NCBI RefSeq assembly: GCF_001659605.2
Contig: NC_035163.2
Coordinates: 31,026,158 to 31,090,157 of the forward strand
Direction of reading: 5' to 3'
DNA length: 64,000 nt
Origin: Manihot esculenta
Lineage: Eukaryota > Streptophyta > Magnoliopsida > Malpighiales > Euphorbiaceae
Position numbers and translations under genes: made by a program. Position 1 is the stretch's first letter, and every line of letters starts with the position of its first letter. This document shows, piece by piece, positions 12,301 to 33,377 of the stretch. The notes below the pieces were generated by a model. The model ran no database searches and was not told where the DNA came from. It was given only the letters and a program-made list of their open reading frames with translations.

Positions 12301-12772
12301 TTATCACGTTCCTTCATAAAAAATCCATCATAACAAAAAGCTATCAATCCTCATATTATGGGTAAAAAAAAAAAAAAAGAAAGTCCATCCGATCAGAAAA
12401 TGTTATCACCCGCATATATATTCAAAACCTCATTTATCACGTTCCCTCCGTCAAAAAGCCATCATAATCAAAAGCTATGAATCCTCGTATTATGGGTAAA
12501 AATAAGAAAAAACCGTCCTCTCAGAAAATGTTAGCACCTAACATGGCAAAGCCATGAATTCAAAATGCCACTGATAAGCCCTATAAATTGAATCTAAAGT
12601 ATAGTATTCCAAGCAGCTTTTTCATATTTCGCAAAGCTAAACTTGTGCAATTATCTCATACAAAAAAATAAACCAAGAGGATAATGTTTTTTGAAACATT
12701 ACCTCTCGCAGAAGACAAAGCAAATAGAAAAGCAACAAAAATTGCCAATATCAAACGCCTTCTGCGCTCCAT
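9368..12772 (-). CDS. Class 3 (fungal-type) lipase, secreted alpha/beta hydrolase
   Basis: Ten coding exons: 12703-12772, 11868-11959, 11656-11721, 11522-11569, 11332-11399, 10726-10798, 10475-10636, 10128-10322, 9753-9841 and 9368-9581. Phases close to 358 residues. Residues 1-22 are a signal peptide: four arginines, a hydrophobic core, then SSA. The lipase 3 core carries the nucleophile elbow GHSMG (Ser179), an acidic residue in NDHDMVPHLPP (Asp235 likely) and a His in SDHLNYYG (His298), forming the expected triad; IAFRGTQ marks the usual oxyanion region. Family members hydrolyse acylglycerols or related esters; the substrate here is unknown. It corresponds to the Arabidopsis At5g18630/At5g18640 lipases by sequence and position. 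Another in-frame ATG three codons upstream (12779-12781) overlaps a likely acceptor of a 5' UTR intron, so the start at 12772 is preferred; a non-coding first exon around 12881-13050 is inferred. Confidence 0.95.
12281..12545. repeat. Tandem duplication, about 133 bp period, in lipase intron 1
   Basis: Two diverged copies (about 12281-12413 and 12414-12545) share the blocks TTCAAAACCTCATTTATCAC, CATTATGGGTAAAAA-like and CAGAAAATGTTA in the same order. The copies differ by substitutions and by the length of an internal A-run. It lies wholly in the intron. Confidence 0.75.
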
Positions 12773-12880
12773 ATTCTGCATCCATGAACATTTATAATCA
12801 ATTAATTACTCAAAATAAAACACAATTAGTCCGATTCCTAATCTAATAAATTATGCATAAAACAAATAAAGAAATAGGAC

Positions 12881-15722
12881 CTTTGTATCCCGCTACTTCA
12901 AGCACGGCGATCTCGGAGCAGCGATATGATGGACGGACTATATCGTCCTCCGGCGACCGTTTGGATTTTCTACGGTCTCTTTCAAGTCCTCTCGATATCA
13001 GTAGAAAGAGCTCCTGTAATTGATACGGTGAAACAGGAGACAAAAAATAATGGATGGGAAATGAAAGTAAGGGACTTTGCTGGCTTAATTGATTGACTAT
13101 ATTGCCATCCCTTATTTTGTCAAAGGGTTTGTTTCTATGAGGGTATTCGTAGTAAAAGTTGGTTTTTCTGTTGGTTAATTGGTAATTTAACCTGGGAGTT
13201 TGATTAGGTGGATCGCGTATTACCATTACCGCCTCGTTCTTTTTTCTTTTTTTTTTTTGTCTTTTTTTATTTATTAATATTCGGATATTCTATCCGTTTC
13301 GACGGTAATTTTGGATTTTTTCACTGGGATTGCCCGTTACGTACCGGCCGGGTCATCTGGGGCCCCTAGCCTTTGAAATTTATGTGGGTGAACAAAGTCA
13401 AATTTGGGTTTGCGTTTGCGTTTGCGTTTCGTACCAAAATTCAATTAATTATAAAAAAAATTATAATTAAATTGATAATTACAGTTGAATTAATTTTTTC
13501 ATATTTAGAATTTGAAATCTCCTGTATGACATAAAAAGCTGGCAAATCGTAATAGATATTTGTATTTTTAATTTAATATTTTGTAAAATAATAATTAAGT
13601 TAAAATCCAAAATAAAAAATTCTAAATTAATAGTGTATTTAAATTATATTTATGGATTTCAATTTTAAATATAAGAGAATTCTCTTTATTTACTATTGGA
13701 TTGGATGGTTGGCATAATGTAAATTTAAATTTGATTATCCCATCAAAAGTTCACCTTAAATCATTGAATTATTTAAGCTAAACTAAGCACGGTAGATAGA
13801 AATTAATTATTATAATTTTTGTGCAAATTCATAGAGCATTCGATTGTTAAAATTTGTAGTTAATTTTCCCCCTCCCAAAAAAAATTCCTTCTAATAAAAA
13901 CTACATAAAATATATATTTAATTGCATTTTGTATAAAAATTTAAAAACAGCTAATTATAAATGATCTGTACATTTTGTATTCTTAATTTTATTTATATTT
14001 ATTTTTATTTGAATATATATACAAAATGTCTTAAATCATAATGCTTATGCGTACATGTACTTAAAACATGAGTTTTGTTTTTTTTGTTTTTTTGTACTCA
14101 ATGGATTATGTGTTATTCTTAATTTTATTTGTGTTTTTTTTTTTTTAATTTATACGGGTTATGGCCTAATGGCGTCGTTTACCGTGCTCCCACTTTAACG
14201 TTTCCGCAGACGCTAAAACTAACGGTTACATATTAGTCAATTTTGGACGAGTAGCTAGACGATAGAGATCACATTTTGTTACTAGAGTGTATAGCACGTA
14301 CAAGTCATGTGCGCTTATCTTCACGTGTTTTGTTTTTTAGCCATTAATGTCTATAAACATAAAAGCATCTATAAGTATCTACAGCATTAGTTGCTTAATT
14401 TTTTCATCCATACACATGTTTCTCTTAGTTTTTTTTTTTTTTCAAATAGATAAAATTTCTATTATAATATTACAAAAAAAAATTAATTATTAATTTTTCT
14501 TATAAAACATGCTTATATATTTACTTTATTATTACAAAAATTATAAACTTTACTTGATCCTTACAGCAAATACCAAATTCCAGTGCTTTAAAGTCTATCT
14601 GAATCAAGTGGGTTAAAGGTGGGAAGTCTACACTCGACCTGACCCAAAAGACTTAAATTTTTTTAAGTATATCAATTACTACCCTAATGTCACAAAATAA
14701 ATATTTGATTATTAAGTATTAATATAAATATACATATATTTAATAATTATAATAATATATTACTCAATTATAAAATGTTATTGCTTTAAAAAAATAAAAC
14801 ATTGCATTAAAATAAAAGAATAAAACAGAGATACATCAGTTTCAATTAACATTAAAAAGAGGAAAATTTTAATTCATATGGTGTTTAACGCCTTATTTGG
14901 AAATTTTTATAGAAAAAAAGAAAGAAATTTTTTTTTATTATTATTATGTATCTTATTTTTGTTTGGGTGAGTGGAAAATAAAAAATATATATTTATTTTT
15001 CTATAAAAGAAGATAAAGTGAAAGGAAAATAATATATATTTTTTATTTTTTATTATTTATATAATATATAAATGTAAATAAAAATATTTAATATTTATTT
15101 TCTCTCCAAACTAAAAAGAAAATAACTGAATTTATTTTTTTCCTAATTTGTTTTCTTCCCTCTTTCTAAACCAAAGAAAGAAAAAAAAACTTTATTTTTT
15201 TGGTTATTTTTTATTCATTTTTTTTCAAATGTACAACATAATTTTCTGCTAGGAATAATTTTTTATAAAAATTAAATTCAATTACCTTTTTTATGTAATA
15301 ATTTATTTGAAATTAAAAATGAAAATTTTGTAAACATAAAATACAAATAATTTCATAAAACTCATTCATTTTTTTTAATTATAAAATAAATCATTACTCA
15401 TTGCAAAATGAATAATAACAAATAAGGGAATATAAAAAACCGTCCAAACCCGGTCTGCGTCCAACCACCGACCGATAGGCCAACGGGCCTCCGCGTAGGC
15501 GGGAAATAACATTTACGCCATAAAAGGCGGGAAATTCGGACCCGACCCGAGACCCGACCCAAAAGGTACAAAGCTCAACTTTTCCTTGGAGTACCAAACC
15601 TCCCCTACTCTTTCATATTTATTCCAAAGACGCTGCCAATTTGAACTCTGTCCCTTCGTGTACCTTTTTCTCTCGCAGAGCAAACGAAGCCCTCGATCTA
15701 AGGGAAAAGGCGACCAAATACC
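12881..15722. other. Divergent intergenic between lipase and ISWI genes
   Basis: Bases up to about 13200 look like the 5' leader and promoter of the minus-strand lipase. 13400-15380 is AT-rich with homopolymer tracts, a triple TTTGCG hexamer near 13410, and a purine-rich inverted repeat (separate entry). From about 15440 the GC content rises, with repeated GACCCGA-type motifs, marking the promoter and leader of the ISWI gene. No protein gene is seen. Confidence 0.5.
14961..15111. repeat. Purine/pyrimidine inverted repeat, MITE-like
   Basis: The left arm from 14961 starts GTTTGGGTGAGTGGAAAATA. The right arm (about 15089-15111) is the imperfect reverse complement, GTTTGGAGAGAAAATAAATATT when read on the minus strand. 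AT-rich DNA lies between. A similar purine-rich and pyrimidine-rich pair occurs near 36.9-37.15 kb. It is probably a small decayed DNA transposon, but no target duplication was found. Confidence 0.35.
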
Positions 15723-23502
<7,780 letters not shown>

Positions 23503-24728
23503 TAGAAGACTGGAACCTTTTTCTTTCGGTATCTATATATATATATTTATCGAGGGGTAGGTGGGTATTTTAATGTTCGGTGACAGTATCCACGGATTAT
23601 GGTCTGGATCCCCATAATTTTTGGTTCAATCGGGATCAGAACCGATTATGGCGAAAATCGCGGTCACGCAAGACGCGGATGAAGGGGTTGTGTGATGTTT
23701 TAACTAACATGTGCTATGTGTACTTACTGAACTTAATTGTATTAAGAGCAATCTTACTCCAGCATTAATGAGCCATTGAGATGCTCAAGAAAGGAAAAAA
23801 TTGAAATGATCGGTACTGAGATATCTCTGAACAGAATTCTTGGTTCTCGAATAGACCGTGTTCCAGCTCATTGGTTTTCGGCTTCTTACGCCGGCCAAGC
23901 AATAAGCAAATTTCGTTAAATTACTCTCTCGATTCTACTGCTTCTCTCCATATCTTTATCCATTCATGGAGATTCTTGTTAAAAACATAGATTTTTTACT
24001 TTGATGATGTTTTGTAAATTTTAAACAAAAAATTGAGGTGCTTGCGTTTTGCCCAATGGGAAGTAATAATAAACAATTCTCCTCTTTATGCCTGGACTGT
24101 GGGACAATCGGAGAAGGGGAGGAGTAAAAAGTCATGAGATACAGAGAAAAATATCATGAAAACTTGCTGTATTCTTCGATAAAAAAAGACCTTGCCGTAT
24201 TAGCCGGAAAATAACTCGGAAATTCCATAATGACCGTACTTGTTGTACAAGATGTAACACGAACGAGACACCCACACCAAACCCACCCAATTCTCCCCAC
24301 TTGCACATGGGGCAAAAATTAAGCTAATTTTCCATATTTCCTGTGACAACTTCAAAAAGAAAAAGACAAATAGCCCTAAATACATAGATTAACATGCTCT
24401 GCATACATCAATTCTGCAGTGGGGTTTCCTTTAAATGCCTGAAGCCAAATGCCTACCCTCTTGCCCTCAACACCCTTCATTTTAAACTCTTTTTCTTTCC
24501 TTCAACCATACAATTGAAGCACTCAATTTCATACTCAGACAACAAGAATGTTACAGGACAAAACAACAGCAGTTAAAGTTGGATAGGACAAGTCTTATTC
24601 CATGAGTGGAAATGGATGCCATGCTGTATCTTTTAACTTTCCTTTTCACCTTGATCACCCTTGGAAGCATACAATATATATTGCCCCAGACCAAACAAAC
24701 CAACATGTATTGGCCTTCTACTTTAATC
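23503..24728. other. Convergent intergenic, ISWI and PBL27 3' regions
   Basis: About 1.2 kb between two facing stop codons. It should contain both 3' UTRs, but neither poly(A) site can be fixed from sequence. No gene is seen; the short frames on either strand lack domain signals. Confidence 0.5.
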
Positions 24729-27700
24729 TTACTCCTTTGTACCATCAAAGCTACCCATTGCATTTGCCCGCTTTTTCTCTCTCCAATTTTGACCCCAAAC
24801 TTTTGCATCTGCAACTGCACGCTCTCTATCTAAATCCCGATTCCTTGAAGTTTCCCTTGCTCTGCTGGTATTTACTGGACTACCTTTTATAGAGTCCTGT
24901 TGCTCAGAGTCATCCAAACCCCATTTTCGACCAGACCCACCACCCGTGTCACTCCTTCGTAACTCTGTGCCACTGCTTAATTCTCTGACAGTATCACGTT
25001 TTCTATAATCAGGTGAATTTTTACGCGTAGAAGGAGAACCATGCCGCCTACCACTCCCATGCTCATCTGGGCTATGCAGCCCATCTGCCATTCCCCTTCT
25101 ATCGTCCCTGTTCCAAGGAGTAGATGGCCCAACTCTGTTACTTTGATTGGCAGCACTAGGTTCATAGGTTTGGGAAGCTAAGTAAGTCAGTGCAGTCACA
25201 ACATCGCCTATTAGAGGTCTTGTGGCTGCTTGTTCTTGCAAGCACATGGCTGCAACTGCAAGAGCTTGATATAATCCTCTCATCGGATAACGGCCTTGAA
25301 GCAATGGATCAGCCATTTTTGGGAACTTCCTACGATCCTTGAAAAGTGGCCGTGCCTAAAAAATCCCATGTCCACCAGAATCACAAGAAAAAAAAGGGTA
25401 GAAAAAAAGAAACTTGTTTTATGTTAATTCAACATCTGAAAAGCAAAGGGAGAAAAACAAAAAAAGAAAATGCCATGATGCAATAATAGTGTTCCTTAAT
25501 GAAGAAGAAAAGGGTAGAAAAAAGAAAAGCTTACCCATGCAACAAGATTATGCTCTCCAGGAGCCCTGGTATTATCAATTGCCTTGCGCCCAGTGATGAG
25601 TTCAAGAAAGACCACTCCAAAACTATAAACATCGGATTTTAAAGTAAGTTGACCAGTCATAGCATATTCAGGGGCACAATAGCCATATGTTCCCATCACA
25701 CGTGTAGAGACATGAGTCTTGTCACCAACAGGACCCAACTTTGCAAGTCCAAAATCTGATAACTTGGGGTGATAGCCCTCATCAAGAAGGATGTTGGATG
25801 ATTTCAAATCTCGGTAAATGACAGGTGGATTTGCTTTGTCATGCAAGTACTCTAAACCCTTAGCAGCACCAGCTGCAATCTTCATCCTTGTGTTCCAGTC
25901 CAGAGGCTCCTTGTCTGGTGGAAGATCTGAAAAACAAGTTTAAAATACAGTAACAAGAATGAGAAGCCATCCAATTTACACTATATACCTGTACGGTTGT
26001 AAGTATACACCAAAACATCTAATAAGGATCACAATTGGTTTTAAGAATTTACACTAATGATCTTTTCTTACTTAGCGGCACAGTTTAAACTTTGACAAAT
26101 AACAATTTTTGTGTTATTAACTCATTACATGTCCATATCCCCAGATATTCGAAGACACAGCAATCATGGGACTCAGCATCTGTGTGAATGACACTTGTAA
26201 TCTGAAAATCAAGAAACAGAAAAGAAAAGACAAATTTTCACAAAGGGAAACACATTATACATAGATAGGAGGAGAGGAGAGGCTGTACATGGGTGGGGGG
26301 AGGGATTGAGAGTTTTCACAATAAGCTTGTGGTAAGGACAGCTCCAGTAACTGTTTGAACATCAAAAATAATTCAGGGATGGATTCAAAACATTCAGTTC
26401 TCCCATTTACAGATTTGTTAAACAATTGAGTAGATTCACACACAAACATGAAAAGATATGTTTAATTGATGAAAAGAAATACAATCTCAGAATTACGCAT
26501 TTGATGTAAACAATCTGTGTATTACTGCAGGTGGTTACAACTTACAAGGACCATCATGTTCTGCACAGATCTATTTACCATCAAACTGCACCGACAAGTA
26601 AACACGGAAAGGTGGGTTTTGTGTTTCATTGTTGCTTGTCAGACAGGCATAAGCATATTCTTGCCTTGTTGGCTTCTTATACTTATTCTATACATACTCA
26701 AATCACACTGATGAGCAAATACAATCTGAAGAGGGACCCAAGCATGAGCAGAACGAAAATGGAAGGAATAGAAGCAAGTGGAAGGTGTATTCTAGAAGAC
26801 CTAAGATAGTCCTTGGTGAGCTGGCAGATATTCTGGTATGACAATATGCATGAATGGTGTGAGGGAGGGAATCTTTTTTTATAAATAAGATAGTCACGCA
26901 AGAGGGGGTATGAAAAGTTCCTAGCTGTTAAAGGGGTAGAGATTGTCTACTAAGGGGAGTATTCTTTCTTCCCTGAGAAATTGTATTGAGTTCTTTTTGA
27001 ATGAATTTCTGATTTTCCCTGAACCTTCATCTTCTCTGTTATTAGCTGCTCATAACCACCTTTAGGATAATCAACTAACCACCTAAAATTTGACAAACTT
27101 TACCTCCAACCTACTAACCCTTATCCAAATTCTCACATTAAGCAGCAAAGAACCTTGTTTTGCAATTAACTCCATCTGGGAGTTATTTCCTTCAATCCAC
27201 AAAATCACTTATTTTCTTATATTCTCATTATACATACACCGGTCTGATGTTTAGCTTATGCTGGACACTGGTGGAATACCCTAGTCCATGCAGTTTAGCA
27301 ATACATTGGTACTGGTGTTGTGTTTAAGTATCATATTCTCCTCAACGATAGCAATCAATTTGATATGCCTTCAACCATTTGATTATTTTCACTAACAGAC
27401 CTGCACACGTCTTCATTCTAGGGGTAAACTCTTGGAGAACCATGATCCAACAAACTTCAGTTATCATCTATGCTCACTTACACCAGTACACTCGCACCCA
27501 CACAAGCTGAGGCAAAGTGCCTAGCATCACTTGAACAGTTCATACATAAAACTAACATTAGCACTTCAGATTAAACTACATTAAGTACAATGTCAAGTGA
27601 ATAATTCTATAACACCAACTTCTACTATGGTGAAGTTATCACGTCAAAGTTAGCAACATCTGCAGTTGCTGCCACAGAATTAGAACATTCCCTTTCCATT

Positions 27701-30356
27701 CTCTTTTCAATTGTCTCCATTGCATGCTATTTGCAATACTCCACCTTATTCAAATCAGTCCACTCCGGCTTCTACAAATGACAGACATCACTAATAGACA
27801 AGTCCTAGTTATCCACATATGTCAACCCATGCAGTTGACATGCAAATCCACAAACCACAACACATTAACTTCTTGAGAATTATTTCCAAATACTCATATA
27901 GTTCAGAGAACAACTGAATTTAACTTCTGAATCTTTCCCTATCTTTTCATCCAAGTCTTAATAGAACACATCAAAGAAAGAGAAATCAATCCATGTGTGT
28001 ATGATTCCCAACTGCAAATTTATTAACGGCTTTGTGATTATATGGCATTCAACCTCAAGTGCCACGTCAAATTACAAAGCAAAACTCATAGGAACTATTG
28101 TTCACAGTTTGACTTATTACCCTTGCATTGCTCAGCCAGTGGACCTAGGAATATCTTGAAGCAGATTGTGGACTAAGCACATAAATTGTTACATCAAAAG
28201 TCAAGTTTTATAATCTCCATAAGGTAAAACACTTATTAATTATCTAGCTTACAAGAAGCCAAAGTACCTAAAGGCACAATATTTAAGTTAGGGAAACTAT
28301 CCAACACTATGATCACTTGTTAAACTAGTACTGCATGATCCATATCACACGGTAGAAAACTTCAAATATATTCATTTCTCCAACCCTTTATACAATATTA
28401 CACAAGTAATACTGAAACAACCATACAGTGCACAGATAAGTACATGCGTAATCGTGTTTAAGAGAAAAAATAACAGAGCAAAGTGACTTCTCTGAGCGGT
28501 ATGATCAAGCTTAAATAAGCAAGTGATTGGTCTATCTTCTCGAGAATTAATAATATTGCTATAATTGGAAATTCTACAGACCCTATCAAATTATAATAAA
28601 TTTGCAAGATTTAAATGTTAAAAAAAAGGGAAAAGACAAGTTCAGACTGACTCAAATGCCAATATTGCGTGATATACTGAGACTTTTGAGAATATAACTG
28701 CACTATGAGCAGCAAGGTTTTACATCATTATCATATATTAAAAGAAAGAAGGTAGGTAATCTAACCATGCAAGTGATCCTCTAACGATCCCAGTGGCATA
28801 AACTCATAAACAAGGAGGCGTTGATCCCCATCAGCACAATAACCAATCAAATTAACGAGGTTGGGATGGTGCAGGAGGCTGAGCATGAGAACCTCCACGA
28901 GAAATTCCCTGTTTCCTTGAAGGCCATTCCGATCAAGCTGTTTTACAGCAACCACCTGCGAACACAATTTCCATTCAGCTGATACCATCAAATAAGAGAT
29001 GAAACTTTGATCCTTGACAATTGTTATTCCTAAAAGGGGCTTGTGCAGGTAAAATATACACATGCAGAAGGTTGATACAAAAGAGTTGCAACACTAATAG
29101 AAAATATGAGCAACTACGGTATAGAAAGGTGTCATGGTTCAAATAGTAAAAAAATGGTATTGATTTCAAGTAGTCACAAATTACCTGTCCAGTGGTCTCC
29201 AATCGCCCTTTGTAAACACGACCAAATCCCCCTTCACCCAAGAGACACTCTGGTCTGAAGTTCTTGGTTGCCGCAGCAAGCTCTTTGAAAGTAAATGTTT
29301 GTGCTGCAATATTGGCAGTTGGACCATCTTTAGGAACTACTGCCTCCTTCTTAGGATCAGAACCATTTTGGGATTTTGATTTGTCTGCATGAATAAGTGC
29401 ATTAGGCTTTAGGCAAAATGCAGAAGTGCAAAAAGAAAAAGGTAAATATTTGAACAAGCAAATCATTATCATGAAACATAACTGGACAACCTGAAGGCTA
29501 AAATATATAGAAGCAATAAAACAAGAAATCTTTCTGTCTCTTCCGTGCATGTTTTACTAAGACCACTTCTGACTAAATGGCCTATTTCTAGGGAATACTA
29601 ACACATAATGAGATATGGCTCATCAGATTTCTTATTATGATTGAATAACGTAAAGCTTCACTTTTTGCCCAAATAAATTGGTCGTGATTGTATGGCTCCA
29701 AATAAAATTCAAATGATTAAACCTAAGAGATTCCAGTTTTACATTCTGCAAAAAAACACAAACATCTAGACAATTTTGACCTAGCCTATTAATGTGTTAT
29801 GCACTTGCATGGGCACCAAACTTTTCCAAGTTCTGGTATAACCTGACAATTATGATAGAAAAGAAAAATATAATTACAAGAAACTCGGAAACAGAAGCTC
29901 CCAAAACTAAGAGCAGATCTCTAAAATAATTCTTGGCACTACTCGTTTAGCATAAAAAATCAAATAACATAAACAAGACGCAGTTCCACAAGCAGTAAAT
30001 CCATCAAATGAACTGTAGCACTAAAACTAAAGGAAAAAAGAAATCAGCAAAACACTAACAGATCAAAGTAGCAACAAAATTTACCAGAAACACAATACCA
30101 AAACACTCGAAACAAAACCCAAAAAAGCATAATTCAAACACTTACAGCAACCAAATTTCATCCTAGAAAGAACCCAGAAATCACTCACCAAAAAGTTTTC
30201 TTAAAAAAAAAAATTACCTGAGCTAACTCTACCAACACGGTGAGACTGAGCAACTGAACCTTCTTTGACCGAATCCTTCTTGGCCACTTCTTTGACGGCA
30301 CCACCACTACCCTCCTTGTTTGATGATGATCCAAAACAAGGAAAACACCCACCCAT
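24729..30356 (-). CDS. PBL27: Receptor-like cytoplasmic kinase VII, PBL27 type
   Basis: Five exons, 30218-30356, 29185-29384, 28766-28955, 25535-25926 and 24729-25355, give 515 residues, against about 513 in Arabidopsis PBL27 (At5g18610). The N-terminus MGGCFPCFG has Gly2 for myristoylation and Cys4 and Cys7 for palmitoylation, so it should be anchored to the plasma membrane. Kinase motifs are complete: glycine loop [11 protein letters not shown] (from residue 96), catalytic lysine in VAVK (Lys118), YRDLKSSN with Asp216, DFG (234-236), and the activation segment [21 protein letters not shown]. The long C-terminal tail ends [20 protein letters not shown] and then a basic stretch, as in PBL27. 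Arabidopsis PBL27 links the chitin receptor CERK1 to a MAPK cascade. The GDK of the activation segment (244-246) is the PBS1-type site cut by the bacterial protease AvrPphB. Intron 3 is unusually long, 2.8 kb. Confidence 0.96.
25927..28765. other. Long intron 3 of the PBL27-type gene
   Basis: This 2.84 kb intron is several times longer than the other introns of the gene. The part from about 26.5 to 28.1 kb differs in texture from the AT-rich introns nearby (less homopolymer, more mixed sequence) and may contain an old insertion. I found no terminal repeats, coding relic or target duplication to prove it. Confidence 0.35.
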
Positions 30357-31631
30357 ATCAAATTCAGACAAATCAAACCCGACCCACAAACCTCAGACTA
30401 GAAAAGAACAACCCCAAAAAAAATTACCCCAAAGTTAGGTCCTTTAGCAATCAATTTATCAAAAACTGATATAATTCACCACAAAGCCACTCACTTTACT
30501 TTAGTTTCTCTCTCTCTAGGATCTGTAGTGGCCATCGAAGAGAAAGATCGAGGGAGCAAAAGTTAGATCAACAAATCGAAGAAACTGATGTGTAGACAAA
30601 CAAGAAGAGAAGGTAAAGAAAAGGAAAAGAAAAAAAAAAAGAAAAACTCAAGAAAGAGAAAAATCAATGGGAACACACGCAATTAAACAAACTAAAGAGC
30701 TATTTTTTTCAAAGATTAAAAATCTAATTAATCCGTAATTATGGGGGATTTTGCCATGACACATACGTAAAGGAAATAAATAAAAATTAGACATCTATTG
30801 TAATAATACGAAAATGCCAGGTGATGATAATTACAAACAAGTACACACTACTTTTGATTTTTATTTTTACCTTTTAACCCCTTGAAAAGTGAGAAATTAC
30901 GGTTGTGGTAATAATTATCATCATCAAGAAGTTGGGTCCCACATAGAAGGGATGTGCTTCTTACACTTGTGATCGACATTCTTATACATTTTAAAATTGT
31001 TTGTAGTAACAAAGACCCTTAGGTTGGGGAGATATATTTCTCTGTTTTGGAAACTATTTTGTCTTCTGTGATATTTGGGTTTCTGGCCGTTGGATTAGAA
31101 TGTGGTTTCGTGGATAAAATGGAGGTCTGTGACGTCATGGCTATTGATCCAACGTCTGAGAGTCTTGTTGTCGGAATTAAGAATTTTATTTAAAATATAG
31201 TAAGAAGGCAGTCACCGGGAGCAAAAGGAATCTTGGATTTATTTTGAAAAAACAATTTCTATTTAAAAAAAAAAATTATAGAAACTCCATAGAATGTATT
31301 TTAAATAAGATAATTTATTCTGTATTACTTAATTTGAATTTAAAATAATATTGACATACCCTTTTGAAAATATTACCTTTTTTGTAAAAATAAATTACTT
31401 TTTCTCGTCGTAAAATATTATAAAATTTATAAATTCAATTCTGGACAAACTATTGAGTGGTTTAGGAGAGAGTGAATAACATCCTAACACCTCTATTTTA
31501 TAAATAAATAATTTGCAATTTTTTATTATGAAAAATGAAATAGAAAAATAGTTTATAGAATAGACAAATTAGCATATGTGCATCACATTAAATCTGGTTT
31601 GATATAATTATTGCTGCAACGATTTTTGTGG

Positions 31632-31702
31632 TGATTAATTTAATTTAATTTAATTTAATTTATTTTATTTTATTTTATTTTATTTTATTTTATTTTATTT
31701 TT
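31632..31702. repeat. Pentanucleotide microsatellite (TTTAA/TTTTA)
   Basis: A run of AATTT units passes directly into ATTTT units for about 70 bases. It is a simple repeat, likely variable in length between individuals. Confidence 0.85.
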
Positions 31703-31774
31703 AACTGACTTTTTTTATGCTTCGTGTCAGAAGTGGAGGGAAGATACGACAAGGGGGTACGTGCTGTACCGGCG

Positions 31775-31870
31775 ACCGAAAAATATTTTGAAGGAGGATG
31801 AAGGTACTGTAACCGAAAAATGTTTTGAAGGAGGATGAAGGTACTGTAGCGATGCAGTCGATGCAGTCGA
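31775..31870. repeat. Tandem repeat, 37 bp period, plus 9 bp repeats
   Basis: Two near-identical 37 bp units (31775-31811 and 31812-31848) read ACCGAAAAAT, TTTTGAAGGAGGATGAAGG and TACTGTA in order, with two or three differences. They are followed by a doubled ATGCAGTCG. The stretch is much richer in GC than its surroundings, which suggests a fragment of an inserted element. Confidence 0.85.
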
Positions 31871-33377
31871 TGGTGCCGCAGCGGCGCAGTCGGTGCCTAT
31901 CAAAGAAAAGCTCCTGACTCTGCCAATGCCTCATGTGCCTTATACGTATACTTTATTCATTTGGTAGTGCGTATACAAACAGAGAAGTTTGTTGCATTAT
32001 TTTGCATATCTCAAAAAATATAATATAGGAAGGAACCCAACCCATCATTTATGTTATTTTATTATAGTAATTAATTATAATGGTTTGTGTATCAATTATT
32101 ATGATTAATAATTAATTATATAATATTTAAAAATATGATTGTGTTTATAATATAATTTGTTTAATCAAAATGCCCAGAAAACTAATATATACATTTGAAA
32201 TAAAAAAAAAACTTTTATTTTACAGGAAGACTTCTGCGCTGAATTTTATAATATAGCTTCAGATTTTCTGGGCTGTGCTGGAAATTTTACATGCAAAAAA
32301 TATATAAAAAATATTTGAGAAAAATAAAGAAGAATTGACATTTTCAAAATCATTCTTTTTTTTTTTGTTATTCTCTCTTTAATGTAAAAAGGCTATAAAT
32401 TATTAAGAGAAAAGTCTTTTATATGTGAATTATAAAATTGTTCCTAAAAAATTCATTATTTTCCAATAATATGTACCATAAATTTTTATTTCTTTATTTT
32501 TTTTCCATTCCAGTTTAAAAAAAAACTATATTTTTTTATTATAGTTCATTTATTTTATTTCCATTCAAGCTTGAGTATAAGAATAATAAGAAAAAATATT
32601 ATTTATTTTCAGCATTTAATTTTGTTATCTCTAAAAATTTTTATTTTTTATTTTTGGCTTATTTACATATTAGGGAGGTAAACAACAGGGAAGTTCTTTT
32701 TCCTTTTGCAATAGTAAATTTTTCCATTTTAAAATTAAAATTATAAAAATGAAATAAAAATTCATTTACTTTTAATATCCACTTTAGAATTAGAAGAAAA
32801 ATCACTAATAAAATAAATAAATAAATAAATGAAAGGGCATAGAGGGGGAACACGTCACACGTCTCCTACTGCTCCATCTACTGTTATGAGTTTACATTCT
32901 CCGTCTCAATATACACGTGTCACCTATATATATATATATATTATTAAAACAGTAGATATTCAAAATTTTTTAAAACAGTAGATAATCAATTATTTATTTT
33001 TAATTATTATTTTATTGATCCGCACATTTAACACGTAGGAAATTTTTGATAGAAAGAAAACATACGTGTCATCTCCTATACATGATTTTTTATATATATG
33101 TCATCACCTACACATAATTAATTAAAAGCTAAGGTCCTATCAACCTCTTATTTGATTAAGTAATATAGATAAATGTTGATAATTAACCATTAATAAATTT
33201 CAATTCAACATAAATATCTTTTTTAGTTAAATATTTCAAATAGATAATTTAATTAATAGTCTATTGATAAATTTTAAATTTTATGAATATAGTTTTTTTT
33301 TTTTCTGACGGTTTTATAGCATTGCGGTGTGTGATATTGATCGGTGTTTTTTCTTAAAACGGAAGGATTACGTGGTG

